NCBI RefSeq assembly: GCF_002113125.1
Contig: NZ_NEJP01000001.1
Location: 1 to 64,000 of the forward strand
Source: Pseudomonas sp. B20(2017)
GTDB lineage: Bacteria; Pseudomonadota; Gammaproteobacteria; Pseudomonadales; Pseudomonadaceae
DNA length: 64,000 nt
Direction: 5' to 3'
The position numbers and the translations under genes are program-made. Positions 15,810 through 24,566 of this stretch are shown here, in pieces (within the stretch, counting starts at the first letter, position 1; the number at the start of each line of letters is the position of its first letter). The notes under the pieces were generated by a model. It did not search any database, was not told the DNA's origin, and saw nothing but the letters and a program-made list of their open reading frames with translations.

Positions 15810-16997
15810 TTATGGAGTGCTGCAGGTCTTCACCGCTTGCGCGCGGAAACTCATCAGCAGCGCACCGACCGCCAGCACAATCAGCACCGCGCCATACACG
15901 TCGGTGGTGGCCAGCAGGCCCGCGCTATGGGTGAAATGCCCGGCCAGCAACGCCGGCAGGCAGAACGCCAGGTAACTCAACACATAGAACGCCGACATCA
16001 ACCCGGCGCGCTCATGAGGCAATGCCAACGGCACCAGGCTGCGCACCGCACCGAGAAAACCGGAGCCAAAGCCACACCCGGCCACCAACGTGCCGAAGAA
16101 AAACAACGACAGACTGGCGCTGTGCACGCCCAACAGAACCAACACGATACCGGCCGGCAACAAGCTCGCCCCAATTTGCAGCGCCCGGGAAGCAGGACGA
16201 TTGCGCAAAGTGAAGATCATCAACGCACCGGTCACGGTCAGCGCTGCCACAGTCGCGCCGCCGATCAGGTTGGAAGTGGAGCCAGTGGCCGTGCGCACCA
16301 GCGATGGGGCCAGCGAGGCATAGAAACCACCGAGCGCCCAAGTCGCGGTGTTCAGCGGCAAGACTCGCCACAGCGTCGAACGCGCCTGCACCGGCACATG
16401 CAGGGTCGGCCGCAGCGAGGCCCATGCCCCGGCCTGCGGCGAGACGCTTTCCGGCAGGCGCCAGACATAAATCCCCTGCAACACAAATAGCGCGAGCAGC
16501 AACCAATAGGTCAACTGCAACGGTGCCGGAGCGAACTCGGCCAACAAGCCGCAGCCCATGCCGCCCAACGCCATGCCCAGCAGCGGAGCAACGCTGTTGA
16601 TCAACGGCCCTTGCTGGCGATCAGTGTCCAGCAGCGTCGCACTCAACACGGCGGTGGCCATGCCGGTGGCGAAGCCTTGCAGCACACGCGCGCCGATCAG
16701 CCAGCCCACGCTGTCGGCATAGATGAACAGCAGCATCGCCAGCGCATTGAGCGTCACGGCAGTGAAGATCACCGGTTTGCGTCCCAGGTGATCCGACAGC
16801 GACCCGACTGTCAGCAACGCGGCCAGCAGACTCAGCGCGTAGACGCCGAAAATCAGGGTCAGCACCGCTGCCGAAAAATGCAGCCGATCCTGATACAGGT
16901 GATACAACGGCGTCGGCGCAGTGGAAGCGGCGAGAAAACTCAGTAAGGTGATCGCCAGAAACCACAGGCTGGATCGGTTGGAAGCAAGGCTGGTCAT
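15810..16997 (-). CDS. MFS efflux transporter
   Basis: 395 residues, 12 helices. The start ATG 16997 is preceded by GGAG; a TTG extension to 17012 runs into the palindromic operator and is unlikely. MFS loop motif GSLSDHLGRKPVI (about residues 70-82) and APTPLYHLYQ at the first helix are typical of drug/metabolite exporters. It is divergent from a TetR regulator with a perfect 16-base palindrome between them, so TetR control is inferred. Substrate unknown. Confidence 0.88.
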   Translation of the reverse strand: MTSLASNRSSLWFLAITLLSFLAASTAPTPLYHLYQDRLHFSAAVLTLIFGVYALSLLAALLTVGSLSDHLGRKPVIFTAVTLNALAMLLFIYADSVGWLIGARVLQGFATGMATAVLSATLLDTDRQQGPLINSVAPLLGMALGGMGCGLLAEFAPAPLQLTYWLLLALFVLQGIYVWRLPESVSPQAGAWASLRPTLHVPVQARSTLWRVLPLNTATWALGGFYASLAPSLVRTATGSTSNLIGGATVAALTVTGALMIFTLRNRPASRALQIGASLLPAGIVLVLLGVHSASLSLFFFGTLVAGCGFGSGFLGAVRSLVPLALPHERAGLMSAFYVLSYLAFCLPALLAGHFTHSAGLLATTDVYGAVLIVLAVGALLMSFRAQAVKTCSTP

Positions 16998-17000
16998 GGG

Positions 17001-17041
17001 CACACTCCGCAAAAGCTAATTTTTTGCTTTTGCGGAGTGTG
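17001..17041. promoter_or_regulatory. Perfect 16-base inverted repeat, probable TetR operator
   Basis: CACACTCCGCAAAAGC (17001-17016) and its exact reverse complement (17026-17041) are separated by 9 bases, in the 91-base gap between divergent mfs and tetR genes. It covers the leader of the MFS gene. Confidence 0.75.
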
Positions 17042-17088
17042 CTCTCGGCTTGCGCTTAAAGCAAATTCTTTGTGTTAAGGTCTGCCGC

Positions 17089-17631
17089 ATGGCTATTAAA
17101 GAAGGTTTACGCCCGGGCGGTCGCAGTGCCCGGGTGCAGGAGTCGATTCACTCGGCAGTCCGCGCGCTTCTGCAAGAACAGGAGCGCTCGACGGTGACCG
17201 TCCCGCAAATCGCGGCGCGCGCCGGGGTGACGCCGTCGACGATTTATCGACGCTGGGGAGATCTGGCGGCCTTGCTCGCGGACGTCGCCCTCGCCCGCAT
17301 GCGCCCCGACAGCGAGCCGGCAGAAACCGGCAGCCTGCGCAGCGATATCCGCGCATGGGCCGAACAATATCTCGACGAAATGAGTTCTGAACCCGGGCGC
17401 AACATGATGCGCGATGTGCAGGCAAGCGCGACGCCGGGGTATTGCGTGACGATCATCGGTGCGCAATTGCAGACCATCATCGAGCGCCACCCAGAGGAAA
17501 CGGCGCCCAGCGTGGATCGGCTGATCAATCTGGTGGTGTCCCCGATGGTGTTCCGCATTCTGTTCTCGGCGGCGCCGCTGGAAGTCGAAGAACTGCACCG
17601 CCTGATCGACATCGCGCTCAAACCAGACTGA
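17089..17631 (+). CDS. TetR-family transcriptional regulator
   Basis: 180 residues from ATG 17089 (TAAGG upstream); an upstream in-frame ATG at 17050 would add basic residues and lacks a ribosome site. HTH at about residues 35-65: VTVPQIAARAGVTPSTIYRRWGDLAALLADV. The C-terminal ligand domain (GYCVTIIGAQLQTIIER...VFRILFSAAPL) resembles the TetR_C group of efflux regulators. Divergent from the MFS gene, with a long palindrome between. Confidence 0.92.
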   Translation: MAIKEGLRPGGRSARVQESIHSAVRALLQEQERSTVTVPQIAARAGVTPSTIYRRWGDLAALLADVALARMRPDSEPAETGSLRSDIRAWAEQYLDEMSSEPGRNMMRDVQASATPGYCVTIIGAQLQTIIERHPEETAPSVDRLINLVVSPMVFRILFSAAPLEVEELHRLIDIALKPD

Positions 17632-17724
17632 CCACAGAACTGCCCGGTTCCGTGAGTGCGACACCCCGCCGCGCCACGACCTTGGTCGACACTGACTAAC
17701 TGTCGCGCCCGTGCGAGACTGTCT

Positions 17725-17751
17725 GACCGGGCGCAAGTCCGGTCGTTTTCT
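17725..17751 (+). terminator. Terminator between tetR and the sensor kinase
   Basis: GACCGG (17725-17730) and CCGGTC (17739-17744) form a stem followed by GTTTTCT. It ends the tetR transcript 15 bases before the kinase start, or acts as a leader attenuator for the kinase. Confidence 0.65.
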
Positions 17752-17765
17752 GTCGGGAGTGTTCC

Positions 17766-20700
17766 ATGTCGTTGTCCACCGGGCTGATCGCCGCCGTCGC
17801 CCTGGCCTATATGGCCATCATGTTCGCCATCGCCTTCTACGGCGACCGTCGCAGCACACCGCTGCCGCCACGGGTGCGTGCCTGGGTGTACAGCCTGTCG
17901 CTGGCGGTCTATTGCACCAGCTGGACGTTCTTCGGCGCGGTCGGCCAGGCTGCCGAACAACTCTGGTCATTTCTGCCGATTTACCTGGGGCCGATCCTGC
18001 TGCTGCTCGGTGCGCCGTGGGTGCTGCAGAAAATGGTGATGATCAGCAAACAGGAGAACATCACCTCCATCGCCGACTTCATTGCCGCCCGTTACGGCAA
18101 ATCCCAATCGCTGGCGGTGGTCGTCGCGTTGATCTGTCTGGTCGGCGTTCTGCCCTATATCGCCTTGCAACTCAAAGGCATCGTCCTCGGCGTGAACCTG
18201 CTGATCGGTGCCGGTGCCGATGCCATGGGCACCCGCGCCCAGGACACGGCCCTGATCGTGTCGCTGGTGCTGGCGCTGTTCACCATCGTTTTCGGCACAC
18301 GCAACCTCGATGCTACGGAGCACCACCGGGGCATGGTGCTGGCGATCGCATTCGAGTCACTGGTGAAACTGTTCGCCTTCCTTGCCGTCGGCGCCTTCGT
18401 GACGTATGGCCTGTATGACGGCTTCGACGACCTGTTCAATCAGGCGATGCTCGCCCCGCGCCTTGAGGAATACTGGAAAGAAACCATCAACTGGCCGTCA
18501 ATGGTCGTGCAGACCGGCGTGGCGATGATGGCGATCATCTGCCTGCCCCGGCAGTTCCACGTAACGGTGGTCGAGAACATCGACCCGCAGGATCTGCGTC
18601 TGGCCAAGTGGGTGTTCCCCGCCTATCTCGCACTGGCCGCGTTGTTTGTAGTCCCGATCGCCCTGGCCGGTCAGATGATGCTGCCCAGCTCGGTCATCCC
18701 CGACTCCTTCGTTATCAGCCTTCCATTGGCCCAGGCCCACCCGGCGCTGGCAATGCTGGCGTTTATCGGCGGCGCATCAGCGGCCACCGGTATGGTGATC
18801 GTGGCGAGTGTGGCGCTGTCGACCATGGTCTCCAACGACATGCTGTTGCCGTGGCTGCTGCGCCGCAACAACGCCGAACGCCCGTTCGAAGTGTTCCGTC
18901 AGTGGATGCTCTCGGTGCGTCGGGTCAGCATCGTCGTGATTCTGTTGCTGGCTTACGTCAGCTACCGCTTGCTCGGCTCGACCGCGAGCCTGGCGACCAT
19001 TGGCCAGATCGCTTTCGCCGCCGTGACTCAACTGGCCCCGGCGATGCTCGGCGCGCTGTACTGGAAACAGGCCAACCGCCGCGGCGTGTTCGCCGGTCTC
19101 GCCGCCGGCACGTTCCTGTGGTTCTACACCCTGATCCTGCCGATCGCTGCGCGCAGCCTCGGCTGGTCGCTGGACAGTTTCCCCGGCCTCGCCTGGCTGC
19201 ACAGCAACCCGCTGAACCTGCCGATCACCCCGCTGACCCAAGGCGTGGTGCTGTCGTTGGCGGGCAACTTCACGTTGTTTGCCTGGGTCTCTGTGCTGTC
19301 GCGCACCCGGGTGTCGGAGCACTGGCAAGCCGGACGCTTTATCGGTCAGGAAATCAGCGCACGGCCGAGCGCACGCTCGATGTTGGCAGTGCAAATCGAT
19401 GATTTGCTGCAACTGGCCGCGCGCTTTGTCGGTGAAGAACGTGCGCGGCAAAGCTTCATCCGCTTCGCCTATCGCCAGGGCAAAGGCTTCAATCCGAATC
19501 AGAACGCCGACGGCGAATGGATCGCCCACACCGAGCGATTGCTGGCGGGTGTTCTCGGCGCCTCTTCGACGCGAGCTGTAGTAAAGGCCGCCATCGAAGG
19601 TCGGGAAATGCAGCTGGAAGACGTCGTCCGGATCGCCGACGAAGCGTCGGAAGTGTTGCAGTTCAACCGCGCGCTGCTGCAAGGCGCCATCGAAAACATT
19701 ACCCAAGGCATCAGCGTGGTCGACCAGTCGCTGAAACTGGTGGCCTGGAATCGTCGCTATCTGGAGCTGTTCAACTATCCGGACGGCTTGATCAGCGTCG
19801 GCCGACCGATTGCCGACATCATTCGCCACAACGCCGAGCGCGGCTTGTGCGGCCCCGGTGAAGCGGAAGTCCACGTCGCCCGGCGCCTGCACTGGATGCG
19901 TCAGGGGCGCGCCCACACCTCCGAGCGACTGTTCCCCAACGGCCGGGTGATCGAACTGATTGGCAACCCGATGCCCGGCGGCGGTTTCGTCATGAGTTTC
20001 ACCGACATCACCGCGTTCCGCGAAGCCGAGCAGGCTTTGACCGAGGCCAACGAAGGGCTGGAGCAACGGGTCAGCGAACGGACTCAGGAACTGTCGCAAC
20101 TCAACGTCGCGCTGACGGAAGCCAAGGGCAATGCGGAGGCGGCCAACCAATCGAAAACCCGCTTCCTCGCAGCGGTCAGCCACGACCTGATGCAACCGTT
20201 GAACGCGGCACGGCTATTCTCCGCCGCCCTCTCCCATCAGGAAGACGGCCTGAGCGCCGAGGCGCAGAAACTGGTGCAGCATCTGGACAGTTCGCTGCGT
20301 TCGGCCGAAGACCTGATCAGCGACCTGCTGGACATTTCCCGCCTGGAAAACGGCAAGATCAACCCGGATCGCAAGCCGTTCGCGGTCAATGAGCTGTTCG
20401 ATATTCTCGGCGCGGAGTTCAAGGCACTGGCCCAGGAACAGGGCTTGAGCTTCCGGGTACGCGGAAGTCAGTTGCGCATCGACAGCGACATCAAGCTGCT
20501 GCGGCGGATCCTGCAGAACTTCCTCACCAACGCGTTCCGCTACGCAAAAGGCCCGGTGCTGCTGGGCGTGCGTCGACGAAAAGGCGAAATCTGTCTGGAA
20601 GTGTGGGATCGCGGGCCGGGGATTCCGGAGGACAAACAGCAAGTGATCTTCGAGGAATTCAAACGCCTCGACAGCCACCAGACCCGCGCCGAAAAAGGCC

Positions 20701-21236
20701 TGGGCCTGGGTCTGGCGATCGCCGATGGGCTGTGCCGCGTGCTCGGCCATACCTTGCGCGTGCGCTCATGGCCGGGGCGCGGCAGCGTGTTCAGTGTCCG
20801 CGTGCCGTTGGCCAAAGCGCAGACCGTGCAGCCGCCACCGGCGATGGAAATCAATGGCAAGTTGCACAGCGGCGCGCAGGTACTGTGCATCGACAACGAA
20901 GACAGCATTCTGATCGGCATGAACAGTTTGCTCACGCGCTGGGGCTGTCAGGTCTGGACGGCGCGCAACCGCGAAGAATGCGCGGCGCTGCTCGACGACG
21001 GCGTGCGCCCACAATTGGCATTGGTCGACTATCACCTGGATCACGGCGAAACCGGCACCGATCTGATGGCCTGGTTGCGCACAAGACTGGGCGAACCGGT
21101 GCCCGGCGTAGTGATCAGCGCCGACGGGCATCCGGAAACCGTGGCCCAGGTGCATGCAGCGGGCTTGGATTACCTGGCCAAACCGGTGAAGCCGGCGGCG
21201 TTGCGGGCGTTGTTGAGTCGCTATTTGCCGCTCTAG
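17766..21236 (+). CDS. SSS-PAS hybrid sensor histidine kinase (CbrA/ErcS-like architecture)
   Basis: 1156 residues. The first ~520 residues are a multi-helix sodium:solute symporter (SSS/PutP-like) domain, then a PAS domain (about 641-755, ENITQGISVVDQSLKLVAWN), a coiled coil, a HisKA box with SHDLMQPLNAARL (phospho-His about 805), HATPase_c (NAFRYAKG about 918, DRGPGIPED about 950, GLGLGLAIADGL about 980) and a C-terminal receiver (CIDNED, phospho-Asp in LVDYHLDH about 1086). The transporter domain may sense or move a nutrient. No partner response regulator is adjacent. GGGAG lies before the ATG. Confidence 0.92.
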   Translation: MSLSTGLIAAVALAYMAIMFAIAFYGDRRSTPLPPRVRAWVYSLSLAVYCTSWTFFGAVGQAAEQLWSFLPIYLGPILLLLGAPWVLQKMVMISKQENITSIADFIAARYGKSQSLAVVVALICLVGVLPYIALQLKGIVLGVNLLIGAGADAMGTRAQDTALIVSLVLALFTIVFGTRNLDATEHHRGMVLAIAFESLVKLFAFLAVGAFVTYGLYDGFDDLFNQAMLAPRLEEYWKETINWPSMVVQTGVAMMAIICLPRQFHVTVVENIDPQDLRLAKWVFPAYLALAALFVVPIALAGQMMLPSSVIPDSFVISLPLAQAHPALAMLAFIGGASAATGMVIVASVALSTMVSNDMLLPWLLRRNNAERPFEVFRQWMLSVRRVSIVVILLLAYVSYRLLGSTASLATIGQIAFAAVTQLAPAMLGALYWKQANRRGVFAGLAAGTFLWFYTLILPIAARSLGWSLDSFPGLAWLHSNPLNLPITPLTQGVVLSLAGNFTLFAWVSVLSRTRVSEHWQAGRFIGQEISARPSARSMLAVQIDDLLQLAARFVGEERARQSFIRFAYRQGKGFNPNQNADGEWIAHTERLLAGVLGASSTRAVVKAAIEGREMQLEDVVRIADEASEVLQFNRALLQGAIENITQGISVVDQSLKLVAWNRRYLELFNYPDGLISVGRPIADIIRHNAERGLCGPGEAEVHVARRLHWMRQGRAHTSERLFPNGRVIELIGNPMPGGGFVMSFTDITAFREAEQALTEANEGLEQRVSERTQELSQLNVALTEAKGNAEAANQSKTRFLAAVSHDLMQPLNAARLFSAALSHQEDGLSAEAQKLVQHLDSSLRSAEDLISDLLDISRLENGKINPDRKPFAVNELFDILGAEFKALAQEQGLSFRVRGSQLRIDSDIKLLRRILQNFLTNAFRYAKGPVLLGVRRRKGEICLEVWDRGPGIPEDKQQVIFEEFKRLDSHQTRAEKGLGLGLAIADGLCRVLGHTLRVRSWPGRGSVFSVRVPLAKAQTVQPPPAMEINGKLHSGAQVLCIDNEDSILIGMNSLLTRWGCQVWTARNREECAALLDDGVRPQLALVDYHLDHGETGTDLMAWLRTRLGEPVPGVVISADGHPETVAQVHAAGLDYLAKPVKPAALRALLSRYLPL

Positions 21237-21245
21237 CAGAGCGGC
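21227..21245. terminator. Shared hairpin at convergent stops
   Basis: GCCGCTC-TAGCA-GAGCGGC contains the TAG stops of both the sensor kinase (+) and rmuC (-), which overlap. No T run follows, so it may act as a mutual RNA 3' end or a weak terminator. Confidence 0.5.
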
Positions 21246-22726
21246 TTATATTCAGGCAGTTCGACCAAGCCGTCGGCGTCGGTCATCGCGCGTTCCAGCA
21301 GATCCGCCGGCAGGCTTTTGCTGGCCCGCGCGCCGAGCAACTTGAGCTGTTCGCTGCGGCTGACCAGATTGCCGCGCCCTTCCGTCAGCTTGTTGCGCGC
21401 CGCGCTGTAAGCCTTGTCCAGTTGCTGCAAGCGATTGCCGACTTCGTCCAGATCCTGAATGAACAACACGAACTTGTCGTACAGCCAGCCGGCGCGCTCG
21501 GCAATTTCCCGGGCGTTCTGGCTCTGGCGCTCCTGCTTCCACAGGCTGTCGATGACCCGCAGGGTGGCGAGCAAAGTCGTCGGACTGACGATCACGATGT
21601 TACGGTCAAAAGCCTCCTGAAACAGCGCCGGCTCGGCTTGCAACGCGGCGGAAAACGCCGCTTCGATGGGCACGAACAGCAAGACGAAATCGAGGCTGTG
21701 CAGGCCCTCCAGCCGCTTGTAATCCTTGCCGGCCAGGCCTTTGACGTGGCTGCGCAGGGACAGCACGTGCTGCTTCATGGCGATCTGGCCGATGGCGTCG
21801 TCGTCCGCCGCCACGTACTGCTGATACGCCGTAAGGCTGACCTTGGAGTCGACTACCACCTGCTTGTCGCCCGGCAGATAAATGATCACGTCCGGCTGGA
21901 AACGCTCGCCGTCCGGGCCTTTTAGATTGACCTGGGTCTGGTACTCGCGGCCCTTCTCCAGCCCGGCATGCTCAAGCACGCGCTCGAGAATCAGCTCGCC
22001 CCAGTTGCCCTGGGTTTTCTGGCCTTTCAGAGCGCGGGTCAGGTTGGTCGCTTCATCACTGAGGCGCAGGTTCAGTTGTTGCAGACGCTCCAGTTCCTTG
22101 GCCAGCGAGAAGCGCTCGCGGGCTTCGGCCTGATAGCTTTCCTCGACACGTTTTTCGAACGACTGGATGCGCTCCTTCAACGGGTCGAGCAGCTGGCCGA
22201 GGCGTTGCTGGCTGGTTTCAGCGAAGCGTTGTTCGCGTTCATCGAAGATCTTGCCGGCCAGTTCGGCGAACTGGGCGCGCAGTTCGTCGCGGGAACCTTG
22301 CAGGTCATCCAGGCGTTGTTGATGGCTTTCCTGTTGCTCGCGTAGTTCGGCATTCAACGACGCCGCCTGGGCGTCCAGGCGCCGTAATTCGGCTTCCTTA
22401 TTGGCGCGTTCGATGTTCCAGGCGTGGGCGGCGTCACGGGCGTCGTCGCGCTCGATCTGCAACAGCTCGACTTCCCGGCGCGCGGCCGCGAGATCTGCTT
22501 GTTTGGAGGCATTGGCCTGGCCGAGGTCGGCGATTTCATCGCGACTGGCTTCGAGCTGTGCAGTAAGGCCGTCCTGGGCCATCTGCGCCATGGCCAGCCG
22601 CTCCTCGAGCAATGCGACTTCAGACTGGTTCTGACTGGCCCGACGTTGCAGTTGCCAGGCCAGTGCCAGCAGCGGCACCGCCGCGCCTGCCAGCCCCAGC
22701 AAGATGCTGGTCAAGTCCATCGCCAT
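21233..22726 (-). CDS. rmuC: DNA recombination protein RmuC
   Basis: 497 residues: one N-terminal membrane helix (about 6-25), a long coiled coil (about 30-210, rich in E/Q/A heptads), then the RmuC core (about 215-450) with NWGELILERVLEHAGL, QPDVIIYLPGDKQVVVDSKVSL and the nuclease-like (PD-(D/E)XK-type) residues therein. The family limits inversions at short inverted repeats; its exact reaction is unsettled. Its stop overlaps that of the convergent kinase gene. Confidence 0.95.
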   Translation of the reverse strand: MAMDLTSILLGLAGAAVPLLALAWQLQRRASQNQSEVALLEERLAMAQMAQDGLTAQLEASRDEIADLGQANASKQADLAAARREVELLQIERDDARDAAHAWNIERANKEAELRRLDAQAASLNAELREQQESHQQRLDDLQGSRDELRAQFAELAGKIFDEREQRFAETSQQRLGQLLDPLKERIQSFEKRVEESYQAEARERFSLAKELERLQQLNLRLSDEATNLTRALKGQKTQGNWGELILERVLEHAGLEKGREYQTQVNLKGPDGERFQPDVIIYLPGDKQVVVDSKVSLTAYQQYVAADDDAIGQIAMKQHVLSLRSHVKGLAGKDYKRLEGLHSLDFVLLFVPIEAAFSAALQAEPALFQEAFDRNIVIVSPTTLLATLRVIDSLWKQERQSQNAREIAERAGWLYDKFVLFIQDLDEVGNRLQQLDKAYSAARNKLTEGRGNLVSRSEQLKLLGARASKSLPADLLERAMTDADGLVELPEYKPLC

Positions 22727-22787
22727 AGTGACTCCCGCCGATCCGATAAAGCCTGAAGGTTAACCAAGGCGCCAAGTCTTGGACAGC

Positions 22788-23111
22788 TCAGTCTTCGATC
22801 AGGCCGAGTTCCTGTTGCGCGCGTCGGTCACCGGCGCGGGCGGCCTGGCGCAGCAGGTCCTGGCCGATCCGGCGATCCCGGGCATTGCCGCACTCGCGGC
22901 ACATCAACTGACCGAGACGACTTTGCGCGGCGACCACCCCTTCCCGGGCCGGTTGCTTGAGCAGGCGGCCGGCGAGATGCTTGGCATTCTGGCTGTCGCC
23001 CAGACGCGGGCTGTCCAGCAGCCATTCGGCCACGCGCACGGAAAATCGCTTGGGAGCGGTAACACGAGGGGGTTGGGAGGTAACAGATTCTGGAGCTGAA
23101 CGAAACTTCAT
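22788..23111 (-). CDS. Small Sel1-repeat protein
   Basis: 107 residues from ATG 23111. A basic N-terminus (APKRFSVRVAEWLLDSPRL) precedes two Sel1-like helical pairs (NAKHLAGRLLKQPAREGVVAAQSRLGQLM and RIGQDLLRQAARAGDRRAQQELGLI) with a Cys pair (CRECGN) between them. No signal peptide. It is a distant analogue of the Sel1 gene at 2833-3240, and both lie near one of the two DnaA-box modules. Function unknown. Confidence 0.75.
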   Translation of the reverse strand: MKFRSAPESVTSQPPRVTAPKRFSVRVAEWLLDSPRLGDSQNAKHLAGRLLKQPAREGVVAAQSRLGQLMCRECGNARDRRIGQDLLRQAARAGDRRAQQELGLIED

Positions 23112-24065
23112 AAAGCACTGTGGGACAGATCGGAAGGCGCGCCACTCTACTCTTTTTTTCGCACAGGTAAAGTCGAAAAAAACCCGGCACGCCCGTGCTA
23201 GAGCAAGCGCTCGGGACAATCCACAGAAGCTGTGGATAACTCAGTGGACAACCGCCCTCCAGTCGCCGCAAAGCCTTATGGAATGGGGCTCGCAGTCAAA
23301 CTGACGATTTTTTCACCAGTTAAAAAAAGCGATGTTTTTCATTGACTTAAACTTTCGATGCAGGCAGCCATCGGAGTCAGGATCGTTATGACAGCGCCGT
23401 TACAGTCTGCGCAACTAATGTGCACAAGTACCTGTTACGCGGTTATATCGATGCGCCTTTTCGGGTCGTTTTGGCATTCAGGCTGGGGACAAGCCCCTGC
23501 GCCGAGCTTCAGCGCCGGCCATGTCGTGGCGACCGACGGTCATGATGTGAGCCAGATCGGGGCAGACGCTGGGCCTGGGTAATGTCCCCCGGAATTTTTT
23601 TGATCAGCGGGTTTGCCTTCCCGGGATCGTTCCGTTAGTATCCGCAGCGTTAGTACCAAGCTGAAAGTCAATTCCGGTCGAACACACCCCACGGTCAGCC
23701 TTCTTTCACAGAAGCCGCCACCGACAAAAGCGGGAGCGACCCCTCGATGGTTTCCAGGTAAATCTTGCGACAACACAGCCTTTGAATCGAATGCAAAGGG
23801 TGTTGCGAAGACCACTTACTCTGACCGAACCAACCTGCAAATTGATCAGGATCTTCACCCCGGGCCCAGAACCTCTGCCCTCGATGTGTTGCCTGTCCTC
23901 CTAAGTACCTACCTGCCAGCCCAAGCGCGCCCACTTTTATAGCGCTCGAACTGGCTGCCTTGTTCCAGTCGGGTTCTTCGTTCGACCAATGGTGGTTGAC
24001 GTTACTGGAACGTTTTAACGTTGCACGGTTCTTATCCGTGTCATTTGTAGGAACACCTAATAACT
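23112..24065. other. 950-base intergenic region without a convincing gene
   Basis: Besides the DnaA-box module at 23219-23348, I find no credible coding frame: ORFs of 74 and 109 codons lack ribosome sites and look non-proteinaceous. The base composition is closer to intergenic than to the GC3-biased neighbours. A long leader for the small gene at 24066, or a structured RNA, is possible; no known RNA family is recognised. Confidence 0.5.
23219..23348. promoter_or_regulatory. DnaA-box palindrome module, copy B
   Basis: ATCCACAG-AAG-CTGTGGATAA (23219-23239), then a near-palindrome AGCCTT...GGGGCT (23272-23290), A/T tracts (23307-23340) and TTCATTGACTT (23338-23348). Order and spacing match copy A at 4541-4671 to about one base. 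It lies upstream of the small Sel1 gene. Confidence 0.65.
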
Positions 24066-24290
24066 ATGTCGACTCAAATCCAGACTCAGGATGCCATTCG
24101 CACCCTAACCAACGCTTTTGCTCCAATGAACTGCCTGATCATGGCCGCTCGCAAAGGCTGCTTCAGCTTCACCGTGGTCAATGAACACGGGATCGCCCGC
24201 CACAGCGAGCGTCTGTACCCCGATCAATACTCCAGCGCCGAACCGCTGCAGGCCGTGATTGATCGCACCCGTCAGGCATTGATCGCCTGA
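24066..24290 (+). CDS. Small conserved hypothetical protein
   Basis: 74 residues starting MSTQIQTQDAIRTLTNAF. The core MNCLIMAARKGCFSFTVVNEHGIARHSERLYP suggests a compact alpha/beta fold; there is no membrane segment or signal. AGGAA lies 12 bases upstream, a somewhat long spacing. Codon use fits a real gene and a strong terminator follows 24 bases after the stop. It may have a long leader. Family not recognised. Confidence 0.7.
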   Translation: MSTQIQTQDAIRTLTNAFAPMNCLIMAARKGCFSFTVVNEHGIARHSERLYPDQYSSAEPLQAVIDRTRQALIA

Positions 24291-24313
24291 GAGGCCGAAA
24301 TGGCTGCAAAAGC

Positions 24314-24344
24314 AAAAGCCCCGCTTAAAACGCGGGGCTTTTTA
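24314..24344 (+). terminator. Terminator of the 74-residue gene
   Basis: AAAAGCCCCGC / GCGGGGCTTTTT with a 7-base loop and a T run. Confidence 0.92.
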
Positions 24345-24544
24345 TTGCCCGATGTTTCGCTTTTGCGACTTTCCACTTAAGCACCAACTGATATAACGGT
24401 TATAACGCCCCGCCGGAAATATTTTAAAAACAGGCCTTTACGTCGCGAATATGACACTACACTTCAACTCAAGCGGCGTGATCCGCTTCCGGCGGGCCTG
24501 ATTCGATCCACAGCTGCCAAGCTCCCCTTCAGGTCTCGCCGCCC

Positions 24545-24552
24545 AATAACAA
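24545..24552 (+). promoter_or_regulatory. CA motif (Hfq/Crc-type) before the 24567 gene
   Basis: AATAACAA fits the AAnAAnAA pattern bound by Hfq with Crc in pseudomonads, and sits just upstream of the ribosome site GAGGG. Inferred catabolite-repression target. Confidence 0.4.
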
Positions 24553-24566
24553 GATCCGAGGGTTTT

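Noticed and set aside
23613-23942. 109-codon + ORF in the gene-free stretch
   Set aside because: No ribosome site, low-complexity Ser/Thr/Pro content and no family resemblance.
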